7,463 nt of DNA, taken from contig JBBTUF010000014.1 of NCBI GenBank assembly GCA_038063855.1, positions 1 through 7,463 on the forward strand, read 5' to 3'. Origin of the DNA: JBBTUF01 sp038063855. GTDB taxonomy: Bacteria > Patescibacteriota > Minisyncoccia > Ryanbacterales > GWA2-47-10b. The position numbers were made by a program, and so were the translations under genes. Under the pieces are notes generated by a model. That model saw nothing but the letters and a program-made list of their open reading frames with translations, ran no database searches and was not told the DNA's origin. Positions 1 through 5,740 of this stretch are shown in pieces; the first letter of the stretch is position 1; every line of letters starts with the position of its first letter.

Positions 1-205
1 ACGGTGCTCGTGTTCGCACAATAACTGCTCTGACAATTTCTTTTTTCTTGAGTTGTTTTCGTGGTTCTGCGGTTTGCACAGAGGCAACGACCACATCACC
101 AATTCGCGCATACCGACGCTTTGAACCGCCAAGAATCTTAAAGACGCGAATAATCTTCGCACCTGTGTTATCTGCAACAACGAGTAATGATCTATCTTGA
201 ATCAT
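1..205 (-). CDS. rplN: 50S ribosomal protein L14, N-terminal 68 residues (partial, runs off the window)
   Basis: L14 is a large-subunit protein that binds 23S rRNA at the subunit interface, where it contacts 16S rRNA in the bridge region. The translation starts [17 protein letters not shown] and continues with a LGGSKRRYA segment, a GDVVVASV segment and AVIVRTRAP, the order seen in bacterial L14. The gene is cut by the left edge, so roughly the last 55 residues of a usual 122-residue protein are missing. The start codon overlaps the rpsQ stop as ATGA (205-202). A good Shine-Dalgarno sequence, AGAGGAG, lies 8 nt upstream inside the end of rpsQ, so translation is probably coupled to rpsQ. Identification is secure. 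Confidence 0.97.
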   Translation of the reverse strand, partial: MIQDRSLLVVADNTGAKIIRVFKILGGSKRRYARIGDVVVASVQTAEPRKQLKKKEIVRAVIVRTRAP

Positions 206-468
206 ATTGTTTTCTCCTCTTTTGATACATCAAGAACCCGCCATCGCTTATCACGAGACATCGGGCGCGTAAGCTCAATCGTCACCGAATCACCTTCACT
301 TACACTCGCATCATCATTATGTGCCTTATATCGTTTTGTTTCGCGAATATATTTATGATATCGTGGATGTTTTTTTAATCGTGTTACTTCCACAACAACC
401 GTACGCATCATTTTAGTTGAAACGACTGTTCCCTTTAATTGTTGAACTAGTTTTTTTGGTGTATCCAT
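202..468 (-). CDS. rpsQ: 30S ribosomal protein S17
   Basis: S17 is an OB-fold primary 16S rRNA-binding protein of the small-subunit body. The 88-residue product has the family pattern: a [16 protein letters not shown] strand pair, a basic [17 protein letters not shown] segment (about residues 34-50), [13 protein letters not shown] (about 59-71) and a terminal RWRVLDV strand. Length is normal. The start ATG lies 1 nt after the rpmC stop. Upstream is AAAGGAG, but with a 12-nt spacer, longer than ideal; no closer in-frame start would fit the conserved N-terminus. The stop is TGA, overlapping the rplN start. It is part of the continuous S10/spc transcript. Confidence 0.97.
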   Translation of the reverse strand: MDTPKKLVQQLKGTVVSTKMMRTVVVEVTRLKKHPRYHKYIRETKRYKAHNDDASVSEGDSVTIELTRPMSRDKRWRVLDVSKEEKTI

Positions 469-469
469 A

Positions 470-658
470 TTATTGTATATCTCCTTTCAAGAGTGTTAAA
501 ATGCGTGCGCGAAGTCGACGTAATTCTTTAACTTCTTTTACATTCTTGCTTCGGGCTTGCGCATGATAAAATTGCGATTCTGCAATATGTTGAGAAGTTA
601 TGCGAAGAGTTTCTTCGAGCTCGGACTTTGTCTTTGTTTTTAATTCTTTCAATTTCAT
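470..658 (-). CDS. rpmC: 50S ribosomal protein L29
   Basis: L29 is a small two-helix protein that packs beside L23 near the exit of the nascent-peptide tunnel. The 62-residue product is lysine- and leucine-rich. It opens [18 protein letters not shown], matching the L29 N-terminal helix, and ends with a [18 protein letters not shown] helix equivalent to the family's K-x-IARxxT segment. The sequence is divergent, so position between rplP and rpsQ, length and helix pattern carry much of the call. The start overlaps the rplP stop (ATGA), with AAGGAG 5 nt upstream. The gene is too short to hold anything besides the L29 fold. Confidence 0.93.
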   Translation of the reverse strand: MKLKELKTKTKSELEETLRITSQHIAESQFYHAQARSKNVKEVKELRRLRARILTLLKGDIQ

Positions 659-1068
659 ATGCGCTCCTTGAATTTAGTTTTCATGGGCAATTTTCCTCCC
701 GCACGACGCAATGCTTCCATAGCAATCTCACGAGAAATACCATCCATTTCAAAAAGTATTCTACCGGGGCGAACAGGAAAAACATAGTATTCGACAGCAC
801 CTTTGCCTCCACCCATCGTTACTTCGGGCGGACGGCGCGTTATTGGCTTGTCAGGAAAAATACGAATCCAAATCTTGCCGCCTCGTTGCACATATCGGGT
901 CATCGCTTTTCGAGCGGCCTCGATTTGACGGCTGGTAACCCATGCGGAACCTGCAGCCTTCAGACCAAACGCACCAAATGCGAGTTCAGTACCGCGTGTT
1001 TCTATTTGACGCTTACGCGAGCGACCCTTTTGCCATTTTCGATGTTTTACTTTCTTAGGGACTAACAT
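655..1068 (-). CDS. rplP: 50S ribosomal protein L16
   Basis: L16 organises the A-site region of the 50S subunit, near helices 38 and 89 of 23S rRNA, and contacts the elbow of A-site tRNA. The 137-residue product begins [18 protein letters not shown] and carries [67 protein letters not shown] and a C-terminal KLPMKTKF, all family hallmarks. One difference is VTMGGGKG where many bacteria have RMGKGKG. Length is normal. The start is 2 nt after the rpsC stop, with AAGGAG 8 nt upstream. A 145-codon open frame on the other strand is a shadow. Confidence 0.98.
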   Translation of the reverse strand: MLVPKKVKHRKWQKGRSRKRQIETRGTELAFGAFGLKAAGSAWVTSRQIEAARKAMTRYVQRGGKIWIRIFPDKPITRRPPEVTMGGGKGAVEYYVFPVRPGRILFEMDGISREIAMEALRRAGGKLPMKTKFKERI

Positions 1069-1070
1069 AT

Positions 1071-1736
1071 TTATTTCTCCTTGGATTTTTCACCTGTTTT
1101 CTCGGGATCAAATACTTCTCCCTTATAAATCCATACGCGAGCGCCAATCGTACCATATGGCAAAACTGCTGTATCGCGAGCAAAATTTACGTCAGCACGA
1201 AGTGTCTGAAGTGGAATTAACCCCTTGCGAAGCCACTCTGTGCGCGACATTTCAGAACCATCAAGACGACCTGAAAGTTGAATGCGAACCCCCTTCACAC
1301 CACCTGATGTCATAACTTTCTCAATATTTTGCTTGAGTGTACGACGAAACGGCAAACGCTTTTCAAGATCTTGTACAACGAGGCGCGCGACAACATACGC
1401 ATCAGCATACGGATTTTTAATCTCTTCGATCGTAACTTTTAGCTCTTTAAATTTCATTTTTGCCTGAATTTCTTTTCGAAGTTTTTCAATACTCTCTCCG
1501 CCACGACCAATCAAAAGACCCGGACGAGGAGTTTTTATAAAAATCATAACGGTATTGCGTGATCGTTCGATATGAATCTCAGACACCATAAGAGAGCGCA
1601 ACTTCTTCATAAGCCACTCGCGCGTGCGAACGTCTTCTTTGAGAAAAAGTGCAAAGTTTTTCTTTTGAAACCATCGGCTTTTCCAATCGCGAAGAATGCC
1701 GATTCTGTGTGCATATGGATGAACTGAGTGTGACAT
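1071..1736 (-). CDS. rpsC: 30S ribosomal protein S3
   Basis: S3 sits on the 30S head at the mRNA entry channel and contributes to mRNA unwinding. The 221-residue product has the expected two domains. The N-terminal domain has [18 protein letters not shown], then a type II KH fold with its GXXG loop as GRGG (residues 77-80). The C-terminal domain contains [37 protein letters not shown] and [14 protein letters not shown]. The lysine/glutamate tail ([10 protein letters not shown]) is disordered, as is common. The start is 2 nt after the rplV stop. A GGGAG stretch lies upstream but about 13 nt from the ATG, so it may be weak and translation may rely on coupling. Confidence 0.98.
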   Translation of the reverse strand: MSHSVHPYAHRIGILRDWKSRWFQKKNFALFLKEDVRTREWLMKKLRSLMVSEIHIERSRNTVMIFIKTPRPGLLIGRGGESIEKLRKEIQAKMKFKELKVTIEEIKNPYADAYVVARLVVQDLEKRLPFRRTLKQNIEKVMTSGGVKGVRIQLSGRLDGSEMSRTEWLRKGLIPLQTLRADVNFARDTAVLPYGTIGARVWIYKGEVFDPEKTGEKSKEK

Positions 1737-1738
1737 AT

Positions 1739-2101
1739 TTATTTCTTATCTCCCGTGCCAATCGAACGTGTCTCAATCGTAAGAGCAACACGACTTGATC
1801 GCTTTTTGATAAGGCCTGCGCGCCCGCGTGCACGCGGCATTTGACGTTTTAATACACGACCTTCATCAACTCGAATGTCCTTGATGTATAGATTTTCGTG
1901 AGCTGCTATCTTAGCATTGTTACGAGCATTCGCAACCGCACTTTTAACAAGTTTTTCGATTGGCTCTGCAGAACGCTTTGCAAAATAACGCAATTGCTGT
2001 TGGGCAAGAGTTACTTCAAGACCTTTAATGAGATCCGTAACAAGCCGCACCTTACGCGGAGCGATTCGAAGTGACTTTATTGATGCGGTTACTTGTGTCA
2101 T
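1739..2101 (-). CDS. rplV: 50S ribosomal protein L22
   Basis: L22 lines the nascent-peptide tunnel with a long beta-hairpin and touches all domains of 23S rRNA. The 120-residue product opens with the ASIKSLRIAPRKVRLVTDLI segment. It has the AVANARNNA helix (about residues 55-63) and a hairpin at about 82-105 containing LKRQMPRARGRAGLIKKRSS. The usual RTSH at the end of the hairpin reads RSSR here. Length is normal. The start is 9 nt after the rpsS stop, the widest gap in the operon, and no Shine-Dalgarno sequence is visible before it. Confidence 0.98.
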   Translation of the reverse strand: MTQVTASIKSLRIAPRKVRLVTDLIKGLEVTLAQQQLRYFAKRSAEPIEKLVKSAVANARNNAKIAAHENLYIKDIRVDEGRVLKRQMPRARGRAGLIKKRSSRVALTIETRSIGTGDKK

Positions 2102-2110
2102 ATACGTATC

Positions 2111-2434
2111 TTATTTTTTAGCGGCCTTAGAAGCTTCTTGCTCTTTTAATTTTGCTGCAGCTTCAATTTCTTTCTGCATCTTACCTCCATGGCGAACAAA
2201 CTTGCGAGTCAAGCTAAATTCACCCAATCGATGGCCAACCATTTCTTCAACAATAAATACATTAATAAAATCTTTACCATTATGCACACCAAATGTATGG
2301 CCAACCATTTCGGGAGAAATTTGTGATGCGCGACTCCATGTTTTAATTATCTCTTTTGAGTGCGGCTTCTGGCGCTTCACTTTTTCGAGAAGTTTTGGAT
2401 CGATGAATGGGCCTTTTTTGAGTGATCGTGACAT
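2111..2434 (-). CDS. rpsS: 30S ribosomal protein S19
   Basis: S19 lies on the 30S head, forms a complex with S13 and contacts the 50S subunit through head bridges. I chose the ATG at 2434 because the protein then starts [19 protein letters not shown], the universal S19 N-terminus; the in-frame extension to 2467 would only add 11 residues that overlap rplB. The product (107 residues) shows [32 protein letters not shown] and [17 protein letters not shown]. It exceeds the usual length of about 92 because of an Ala/Lys/Glu-rich C-terminal tail (about residues 86-107). The start is 4 nt after the rplB stop and has no visible Shine-Dalgarno sequence. Confidence 0.98.
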   Translation of the reverse strand: MSRSLKKGPFIDPKLLEKVKRQKPHSKEIIKTWSRASQISPEMVGHTFGVHNGKDFINVFIVEEMVGHRLGEFSLTRKFVRHGGKMQKEIEAAAKLKEQEASKAAKK

Positions 2435-2438
2435 ATAA

Positions 2439-3272
2439 TTATTTTCGTTTAATGCGGCGAGCAACAATTAAGTGTTGTGAATATTTCTTCTTGTCGCGTG
2501 TCTTAACTCCTCTGGTTCCACGACCCCACATGTTTTTTGGCCGCCTTGTGCCTCGCATTTGACGACCTTCCCCTCCACCGTATGGATGGTCAACGGGATT
2601 CATTGCAGATCCTCGCACTGTTGGGCGAATACCCATCCAACGAGAACGACCTGCTTTACCAATCGTAACAAACATGTGCTCTTCGTTTGATGGACTGCCA
2701 ATAGTTGCCCACGACTTCGAAGGCACTTTACGGATTTCTTTTGAAGGTAATTTTAGACTGGTATACTTGCCTTCTTGAGCGACGACTTCGGCAAAGGAGC
2801 CCGCTGATCGCACAAGGCGTGCGCCACCTTCGGGCTTGAATTCAATATTGTATACAAATGTGCCTGGCACTAATTTGCCAAGTGGCAATGCGTTCCCCGA
2901 ACGCACGGGAGCGGTTTCAGAATACAAAACCTCACCACCTTCTTTCATGTCGCGCCCTGCAAGTACATATCTTCGCTCGCCATCTTTGTATAACAACAAC
3001 GCAATAAAACCGGTACGATTTGGATCGTATTCAATTGCAGTAATGCGTGCTGGAATTTCTTTTTTATCATAGGCGAAAGAAACAAGACGATACCGACGCT
3101 TGTGACCACCCCCTTTATGCCGAACAGTAATGCGACCGACATTGTTGCGACCAACATGACGTTGGAACCCAGTGGTCAAAGCCTTCTCGGGCGCCTTCGG
3201 CGTTAAAACACCACGGTACAAAATACCGGTCATATGTCTTCGCGATGGAGTACGTGGTGCGTATGTTTTCAT
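2439..3272 (-). CDS. rplB: 50S ribosomal protein L2
   Basis: L2 is needed for subunit association and supports the peptidyl-transferase centre. The 277-residue product has the L2 pattern: a basic N-terminal tail, [20 protein letters not shown], the RNA-binding OB and SH3-like barrels ([17 protein letters not shown]), [17 protein letters not shown], and the C-terminal [12 protein letters not shown]. Counting from the start, the conserved histidine of DHPYGGG is residue 229, the same number as the well-studied His229 of E. coli L2. Length is normal, so no insertion or deletion is suspected. The start is 6 nt after the rplW stop, preceded by an AT-rich stretch with no Shine-Dalgarno sequence. 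Confidence 0.99.
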   Translation of the reverse strand: MKTYAPRTPSRRHMTGILYRGVLTPKAPEKALTTGFQRHVGRNNVGRITVRHKGGGHKRRYRLVSFAYDKKEIPARITAIEYDPNRTGFIALLLYKDGERRYVLAGRDMKEGGEVLYSETAPVRSGNALPLGKLVPGTFVYNIEFKPEGGARLVRSAGSFAEVVAQEGKYTSLKLPSKEIRKVPSKSWATIGSPSNEEHMFVTIGKAGRSRWMGIRPTVRGSAMNPVDHPYGGGEGRQMRGTRRPKNMWGRGTRGVKTRDKKKYSQHLIVARRIKRK

Positions 3273-3278
3273 ATCTAA

Positions 3279-3695
3279 TTAAAAAATATCGATGGCTTCC
3301 CCTTGACGGAGAGCCACCACAGCTTTCTTATAACCCTTTTTAACCCCTTCTGTCAATCCGCGACGACGAGGTTTTTCGTGAACTTTTACAATTTGAACAG
3401 CGGTAACATGCACTTTATAAAATCGCTCGATCGATTCGCGAACCGTTCGCTTTGTTGCGTCCGGCTTAACGCGAAATGTGTATTGCCCATTTTGAGATGC
3501 AGAACGCGCGCGTTCAGTAACGTGCGGAGAAATTAATACAAAACTGCTCGCAGGAATAAGTGGCACACTTGCAGGCTTTTCTTTTGATTCAACGAGCTCG
3601 ACTTTTTCAGGCGCTGGCTTTACGCTTTTTCGTTCCTGCCTCATATCAAGACTAGTTTGTTTCTTTTGTTTTTTTAAAAAATCGAATAGTGCCAT
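3279..3695 (-). CDS. rplW: 50S ribosomal protein L23 with N-terminal extension
   Basis: L23 sits at the exit of the peptide tunnel and is the docking site for trigger factor and the signal recognition particle. The L23 core occupies about residues 50-138: FVLISPHVTERARSASQNG, YTFRVKPDATKRTVRESIE, the VHVTAVQIVKV strand, and a basic loop (KPRRRGLTEGVKKGYKKA) that binds rRNA. Before it is an extension of about 45 residues opening MALFDFLKKQKKQ and continuing with many Lys, Glu, Pro and Ser, predicted to be flexible. Ordinary bacterial L23 is about 95-100 residues. I keep the ATG at 3695 because it sits 7 nt after the rplD stop like its neighbours. No Shine-Dalgarno sequence is visible. Confidence 0.95.
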   Translation of the reverse strand: MALFDFLKKQKKQTSLDMRQERKSVKPAPEKVELVESKEKPASVPLIPASSFVLISPHVTERARSASQNGQYTFRVKPDATKRTVRESIERFYKVHVTAVQIVKVHEKPRRRGLTEGVKKGYKKAVVALRQGEAIDIF

Positions 3696-3702
3696 AAAAA
3701 TA

Positions 3703-4347
3703 TTATACTTTGATATGTGAAAGCGATTCTTTTGTAAGCACTAGATATTTTGGTATAAGTGCTTTTTCGACATTCACGTTGCGTGACTCTTCGATAGTGA
3801 CATACGGTAAATTTCGGAATGCACGAATTGTCTCTGGCGCAGACTTTTCAAGCAGAATAAGTGTGCGACCTCCGCGGTTAGCAAAATTTGAAGCACCAAC
3901 GGCGCCCGCAAATTTTTTAATAGTTTCTGCGGCAATTTTTGTCTTCGGTTCAGACATCGAAATTTGATCAACAAAAAATATTTCGCCATCTTTTAATTTT
4001 TTTGAAAGTACGACTGCAAGCGCGCGACGTCTGGTTGCGATATTAATTTTGCGAACATAATTTTTTGCCTTGTTTGGGCCGTGGGTAACACCACCTCCAA
4101 CCCACAGGGGCGAGCGAGTTGAACCGTGCCTCGCACGACCAGTTCCCTTTTGGCGCCAAGGCTTTTTACCTCCACCCGATACATCACCACGATCTTTAAC
4201 ATGTGCAGTACTTCTGCGGCGTGATGTCATTAAAAGGCGTACTACTTCGTGTACCATGTCGGGATTCCAGCGAACGCCAAAAAGTTTTTCAGACAATGCG
4301 ACTGTACCAATATTTTCTCCGAGCTGATTGTAGAGTGGCTGTTCCAT
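3703..4347 (-). CDS. rplD: 50S ribosomal protein L4
   Basis: L4 has a globular surface domain and a long loop that reaches the tunnel constriction. In E. coli it is also the autogenous regulator of the S10 operon. The 214-residue product shows the loop at about residues 57-91 (GGGKKPWRQKGTGRARHGST, then PLWVGGGVTHGP). It is followed by the helical RRRALAVVLSKKLKDGE segment, the LILLEK strand and the C-terminal NVNVEKALIPKYLVLTKESL. Length is normal. The start is 6 nt after the rplC stop, without a visible Shine-Dalgarno sequence. Whether it represses its own operon here cannot be read from the sequence. Confidence 0.98.
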   Translation of the reverse strand: MEQPLYNQLGENIGTVALSEKLFGVRWNPDMVHEVVRLLMTSRRRSTAHVKDRGDVSGGGKKPWRQKGTGRARHGSTRSPLWVGGGVTHGPNKAKNYVRKINIATRRRALAVVLSKKLKDGEIFFVDQISMSEPKTKIAAETIKKFAGAVGASNFANRGGRTLILLEKSAPETIRAFRNLPYVTIEESRNVNVEKALIPKYLVLTKESLSHIKV

Positions 4348-4353
4348 AGAAAT

Positions 4354-4896
4354 TTATGCAGTAACTTCTAACAGTGTGCCCCGTGCACCCGGCACTGCAC
4401 CGCGAATATACAATAGATTTTTTTCAACATCAACTTTTACAATTTTCAAACCAAGGATTGAAACGCGATTGCCGCCCATGCGCCCGCCCATGCGCGTACC
4501 CTTTACTACCCGTTGCGGCCACACCGCACCGATAGACCCTGGGGCGCGCTCACTATGCTTTTGACCGTGAGTGCGTGGGCCACCTGCAAAACCATGACGC
4601 TTTACCACACCTTGAAACCCGCGTCCCTTAACTTTGCCGGAAACTTTTACGATATCGCCTTCTTTAAATATTGAAACATCGAGTTTTGACCCTTTTTCAA
4701 AAGTACCATCAGCCTTGAATTCACATCGTGTTTTCCCAACTGCAACTTGTACCGACTGATAGCCATCAACTTCTTTTGTTTTTACTTGGGTTACTTCCAT
4801 CGGGCCGGCCTGAACAACCGTAAGTGGGATCACGATGCCATCTTTGTCAAAAATTTGACTCATTTCAACTTTTTTACCTAAAATGAATTTTTTCAT
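4354..4896 (-). CDS. rplC: 50S ribosomal protein L3, short form
   Basis: L3 is an early-assembling 23S rRNA-binding protein whose extension approaches the peptidyl-transferase centre. I chose the ATG at 4896 because the protein then starts MKKFILGKKVEMSQIF, the conserved N-terminus. A TTG-initiated extension to 4956 would add 20 unrelated residues encoded by the leader. Family motifs include SGKVKGRGFQGVVKRHGF, THGQKHSERAPGSIG, GTRMGGRMGGNRVSI and a final AVPGARGTLLEV. At 180 residues it is about 29 shorter than E. coli L3: about 23 residues between the DGYQSVQVAVG strand and the CEFK (usually REFR) strand are missing. The only SD-like sequence, GGGG, lies inside a hairpin directly before the start. 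It is the first gene of the downstream half of the split S10 operon. Confidence 0.97.
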   Translation of the reverse strand: MKKFILGKKVEMSQIFDKDGIVIPLTVVQAGPMEVTQVKTKEVDGYQSVQVAVGKTRCEFKADGTFEKGSKLDVSIFKEGDIVKVSGKVKGRGFQGVVKRHGFAGGPRTHGQKHSERAPGSIGAVWPQRVVKGTRMGGRMGGNRVSILGLKIVKVDVEKNLLYIRGAVPGARGTLLEVTA

Positions 4897-4932
4897 AAAA
4901 AATACCCCGCCACGGCGGAGCCAAAAGGCACC
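4897..4932 (-). promoter_or_regulatory. Candidate attenuator or RBS-sequestering hairpins just before rplC
   Basis: Read on the minus strand, CTCCGCCGTGGCGGGG (4920-4905) folds into a 6-bp GC-rich stem with a 4-nt loop and is followed by TA and six T residues that abut the rplC ATG. This has the form of an intrinsic terminator. The 3' arm also holds GGGG, the only SD-like sequence, 8 nt from the ATG. A competing hairpin, GGTGCC-TTTT-GGCTCC with one T:T mismatch (4932-4917), shares the CTCC with the first stem, so the two cannot form together. That layout suits either transcription attenuation or translational control. Function is inferred only; by itself the stem is short. Confidence 0.45.
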
Positions 4933-4945
4933 TAAAGCCGCTCCC

Positions 4946-4968
4946 TTTCTAGACAATATCTCTAGAAA
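4946..4968 (-). repeat. Perfect 8-bp inverted repeat at the 5' end of the rplC leader
   Basis: The arms TTTCTAGA (4946-4953) and TCTAGAAA (4961-4968) are exact reverse complements separated by 7 nt (CAATATC). The repeat lies just downstream of the predicted rplC transcription start near 4972, so the mRNA would begin with a hairpin. It could protect the transcript from 5' attack or be a protein-binding site. It could equally be a DNA operator. No function is demonstrated. Confidence 0.6.
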
Positions 4969-4978
4969 ACATGGTCTA

Positions 4979-5007
4979 TTTGTAGCACATAGAGTTTAAT
5001 TTGACAA
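4979..5007 (-). promoter_or_regulatory. Predicted sigma70-type promoter for rplC and the downstream ribosomal genes
   Basis: On the minus strand the -35 is TTGTCA (5007-5002, 5 of 6 to consensus) and the -10 is TACAAA (4984-4979, 4 of 6), with a 17-nt spacer. A TG one base before the -10 adds an extended -10 element. Transcription would start about 4972. This promoter is needed because a terminator follows rpsJ and opposite-strand genes separate rpsJ from rplC. Its -35 overlaps that of the divergent promoter at 5001-5029. Confidence 0.6.
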
Positions 5008-5029
5008 GAATCGCCTGCAAGCGTACAAG
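5001..5029 (+). promoter_or_regulatory. Predicted promoter for the PyrE-like gene
   Basis: A perfect -35 TTGACA (5001-5006), a 17-nt spacer and TACAAG (5024-5029, 4 of 6 to TATAAT) precede the gene. Transcription would start about 5036, giving a leader of about 25 nt that contains the Shine-Dalgarno sequence. Five bases of the -35 are the same base pairs used by the rplC -35 on the other strand. Confidence 0.6.
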
Positions 5030-5046
5030 GAAAGAAACCCACCTTG

Positions 5047-5054
5047 AAAAGGAG
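5047..5054 (+). promoter_or_regulatory. Ribosome binding site that fixes the PyrE-like gene start
   Basis: AAAAGGAG lies 7 nt before the ATG at 5062, ideal spacing. It therefore supports the ATG over an upstream in-frame TTG at 5044, which lies ahead of this site. Confidence 0.85.
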
Positions 5055-5061
5055 ACCTCTC

Positions 5062-5661
5062 ATGGCCACAAAAAAATTGAATGAAGCAGAACTCGTAAAA
5101 TACCTCTACAACGCAGGCGCAATCAGAATAGCAGAGTCACCAGACGACGAAATGAAAATCGACGTCGCTCTCCCACAAATCATCGGCCCAAATCCACCAA
5201 TCCGCAAAGACATCGCCCACATGTTCGAAAATGCACTCAAAAAGATTTTTCCTGACGAAATGCGGTATGCAAAATATCGTTTTGGTTGTGTTGGAACTGG
5301 CGCTATTATGCCGATCATGGGATTGCTTTCGTGTCCAATCGCAACCATAGACTCCTATTCTCGTGTCCGAGAAAAAATGGACACCAAGCAGCCATTCGCA
5401 TTAGTAGACGATGTGCTACGAACTGGCAATACGCTGTCACACGAACTAACGCTTTTGCTCAGTCAAGGTTACAGAGTCAACACTATCATTGTTTTTTTTG
5501 ATGAAGAGATTGGTGGTCAAAACCGAATTCACGAAGAATATAAAAGACTTTCGCGCATGTACTTCGGGCACGAAGAAAAAATCAAAATCGTGGTTTTGAT
5601 GCCACGAGAAAGAATTCTTGAGCACCTTGTAGAGGCAAAAATAATTTCACGAAAAGTATAG
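5062..5661 (+). CDS. PyrE-like type I phosphoribosyltransferase, substrate unknown
   Basis: The 199-residue product has a type I phosphoribosyltransferase (PRTase) fold. The PRPP-binding signature is LVDDVLRTGNT (residues 114-124), with the paired acidic residues D116 and D117. The upstream CVGTGAIMPIMGLLS (76-90) matches the PPi-loop position of orotate phosphoribosyltransferase. An N-terminal NPPIRKDIAHMFENAL (44-59) also resembles that family. Orotate enzymes normally have a flexible catalytic loop with Lys residues and a glycine-rich HG segment before the PRPP motif; here YSRVREKMDTKQP (99-111) is short and lacks it. It may therefore be a relative with another substrate or a PRPP-sensing protein. 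It is transcribed from its own promoter, divergent from rplC, and no other pyrimidine genes are in view. I leave the symbol blank because activity is uncertain. Confidence 0.8.
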   Translation: MATKKLNEAELVKYLYNAGAIRIAESPDDEMKIDVALPQIIGPNPPIRKDIAHMFENALKKIFPDEMRYAKYRFGCVGTGAIMPIMGLLSCPIATIDSYSRVREKMDTKQPFALVDDVLRTGNTLSHELTLLLSQGYRVNTIIVFFDEEIGGQNRIHEEYKRLSRMYFGHEEKIKIVVLMPRERILEHLVEAKIISRKV

Positions 5662-5664
5662 GGG

Positions 5665-5702
5665 GAATTTTATTTGACATAAAATTCTAAACATGCTTAA
5701 AT
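5665..5702 (+). promoter_or_regulatory. Promoter of the response-regulator gene with an inverted repeat around the -35
   Basis: TTGACA (5674-5679), a 17-nt spacer and TTAAAT (5697-5702, 4 of 6) form a plausible promoter. The -35 lies at the centre of a perfect inverted repeat with arms GAATTTTAT (5665-5673) and ATAAAATTC (5679-5687) and a 5-nt centre. A protein bound there would block RNA polymerase, so it is a candidate operator. There is no T tract after it, so it is a poor terminator for the gene upstream. Confidence 0.55.
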
Positions 5703-5708
5703 ATGAAA

Positions 5709-5734
5709 GGTAAATATTTCTTTACCCAAGGAGG
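5709..5734 (+). promoter_or_regulatory. Leader hairpin and strong Shine-Dalgarno before the response regulator
   Basis: GGTAAA (5709-5714) and TTTACC (5721-5726) are exact complements with a 6-nt loop. One base later comes a full AAGGAGG (5728-5734), 6 nt before the ATG at 5741. The Shine-Dalgarno sequence decides the start: the in-frame TTG at 5735 directly abuts it and is too close to be used. Confidence 0.7.
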
Positions 5735-5740
5735 TTGAGA

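Noticed and set aside
628..1065. 145-codon open frame on the plus strand
   Set aside because: It lies antisense to rplP across almost its full length, has no family resemblance, and the opposite frame is a clear L16.
2028..2438. 136-codon plus-strand open frame
   Set aside because: Antisense to rplV and rpsS, both secure; composition looks like a shadow and no ribosome binding site supports it.
4070..4327. 85-codon plus-strand frame and similar minus-strand frames within rplD
   Set aside because: All lie inside rplD and lack their own start signals or recognisable domains.
4897..4956. TTG-initiated N-terminal extension of L3
   Set aside because: The extra 20 residues translate the hairpin leader, and MKKFILGKKVEMSQIF is the conserved L3 start.
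5026..5046. CAAGG...CCTTG inverted repeat in the PyrE-like gene leader
   Set aside because: Only 5 bp with an 11-nt loop, expected by chance, and it does not enclose the Shine-Dalgarno sequence.
5044..5061. TTG start for the PyrE-like gene
   Set aside because: The Shine-Dalgarno sequence AAAAGGAG lies downstream of this TTG and is correctly spaced for the ATG at 5062.
5665..5687. Inverted repeat as terminator of the PyrE-like gene
   Set aside because: The stem is AT-rich and followed by TAAACATGC, with no T tract. Its position around a -35 box fits an operator better.
5735..5740. TTG start for the response regulator
   Set aside because: It directly abuts the AAGGAGG, leaving no spacer; the ATG at 5741 is spaced correctly and matches the receiver N-terminus.
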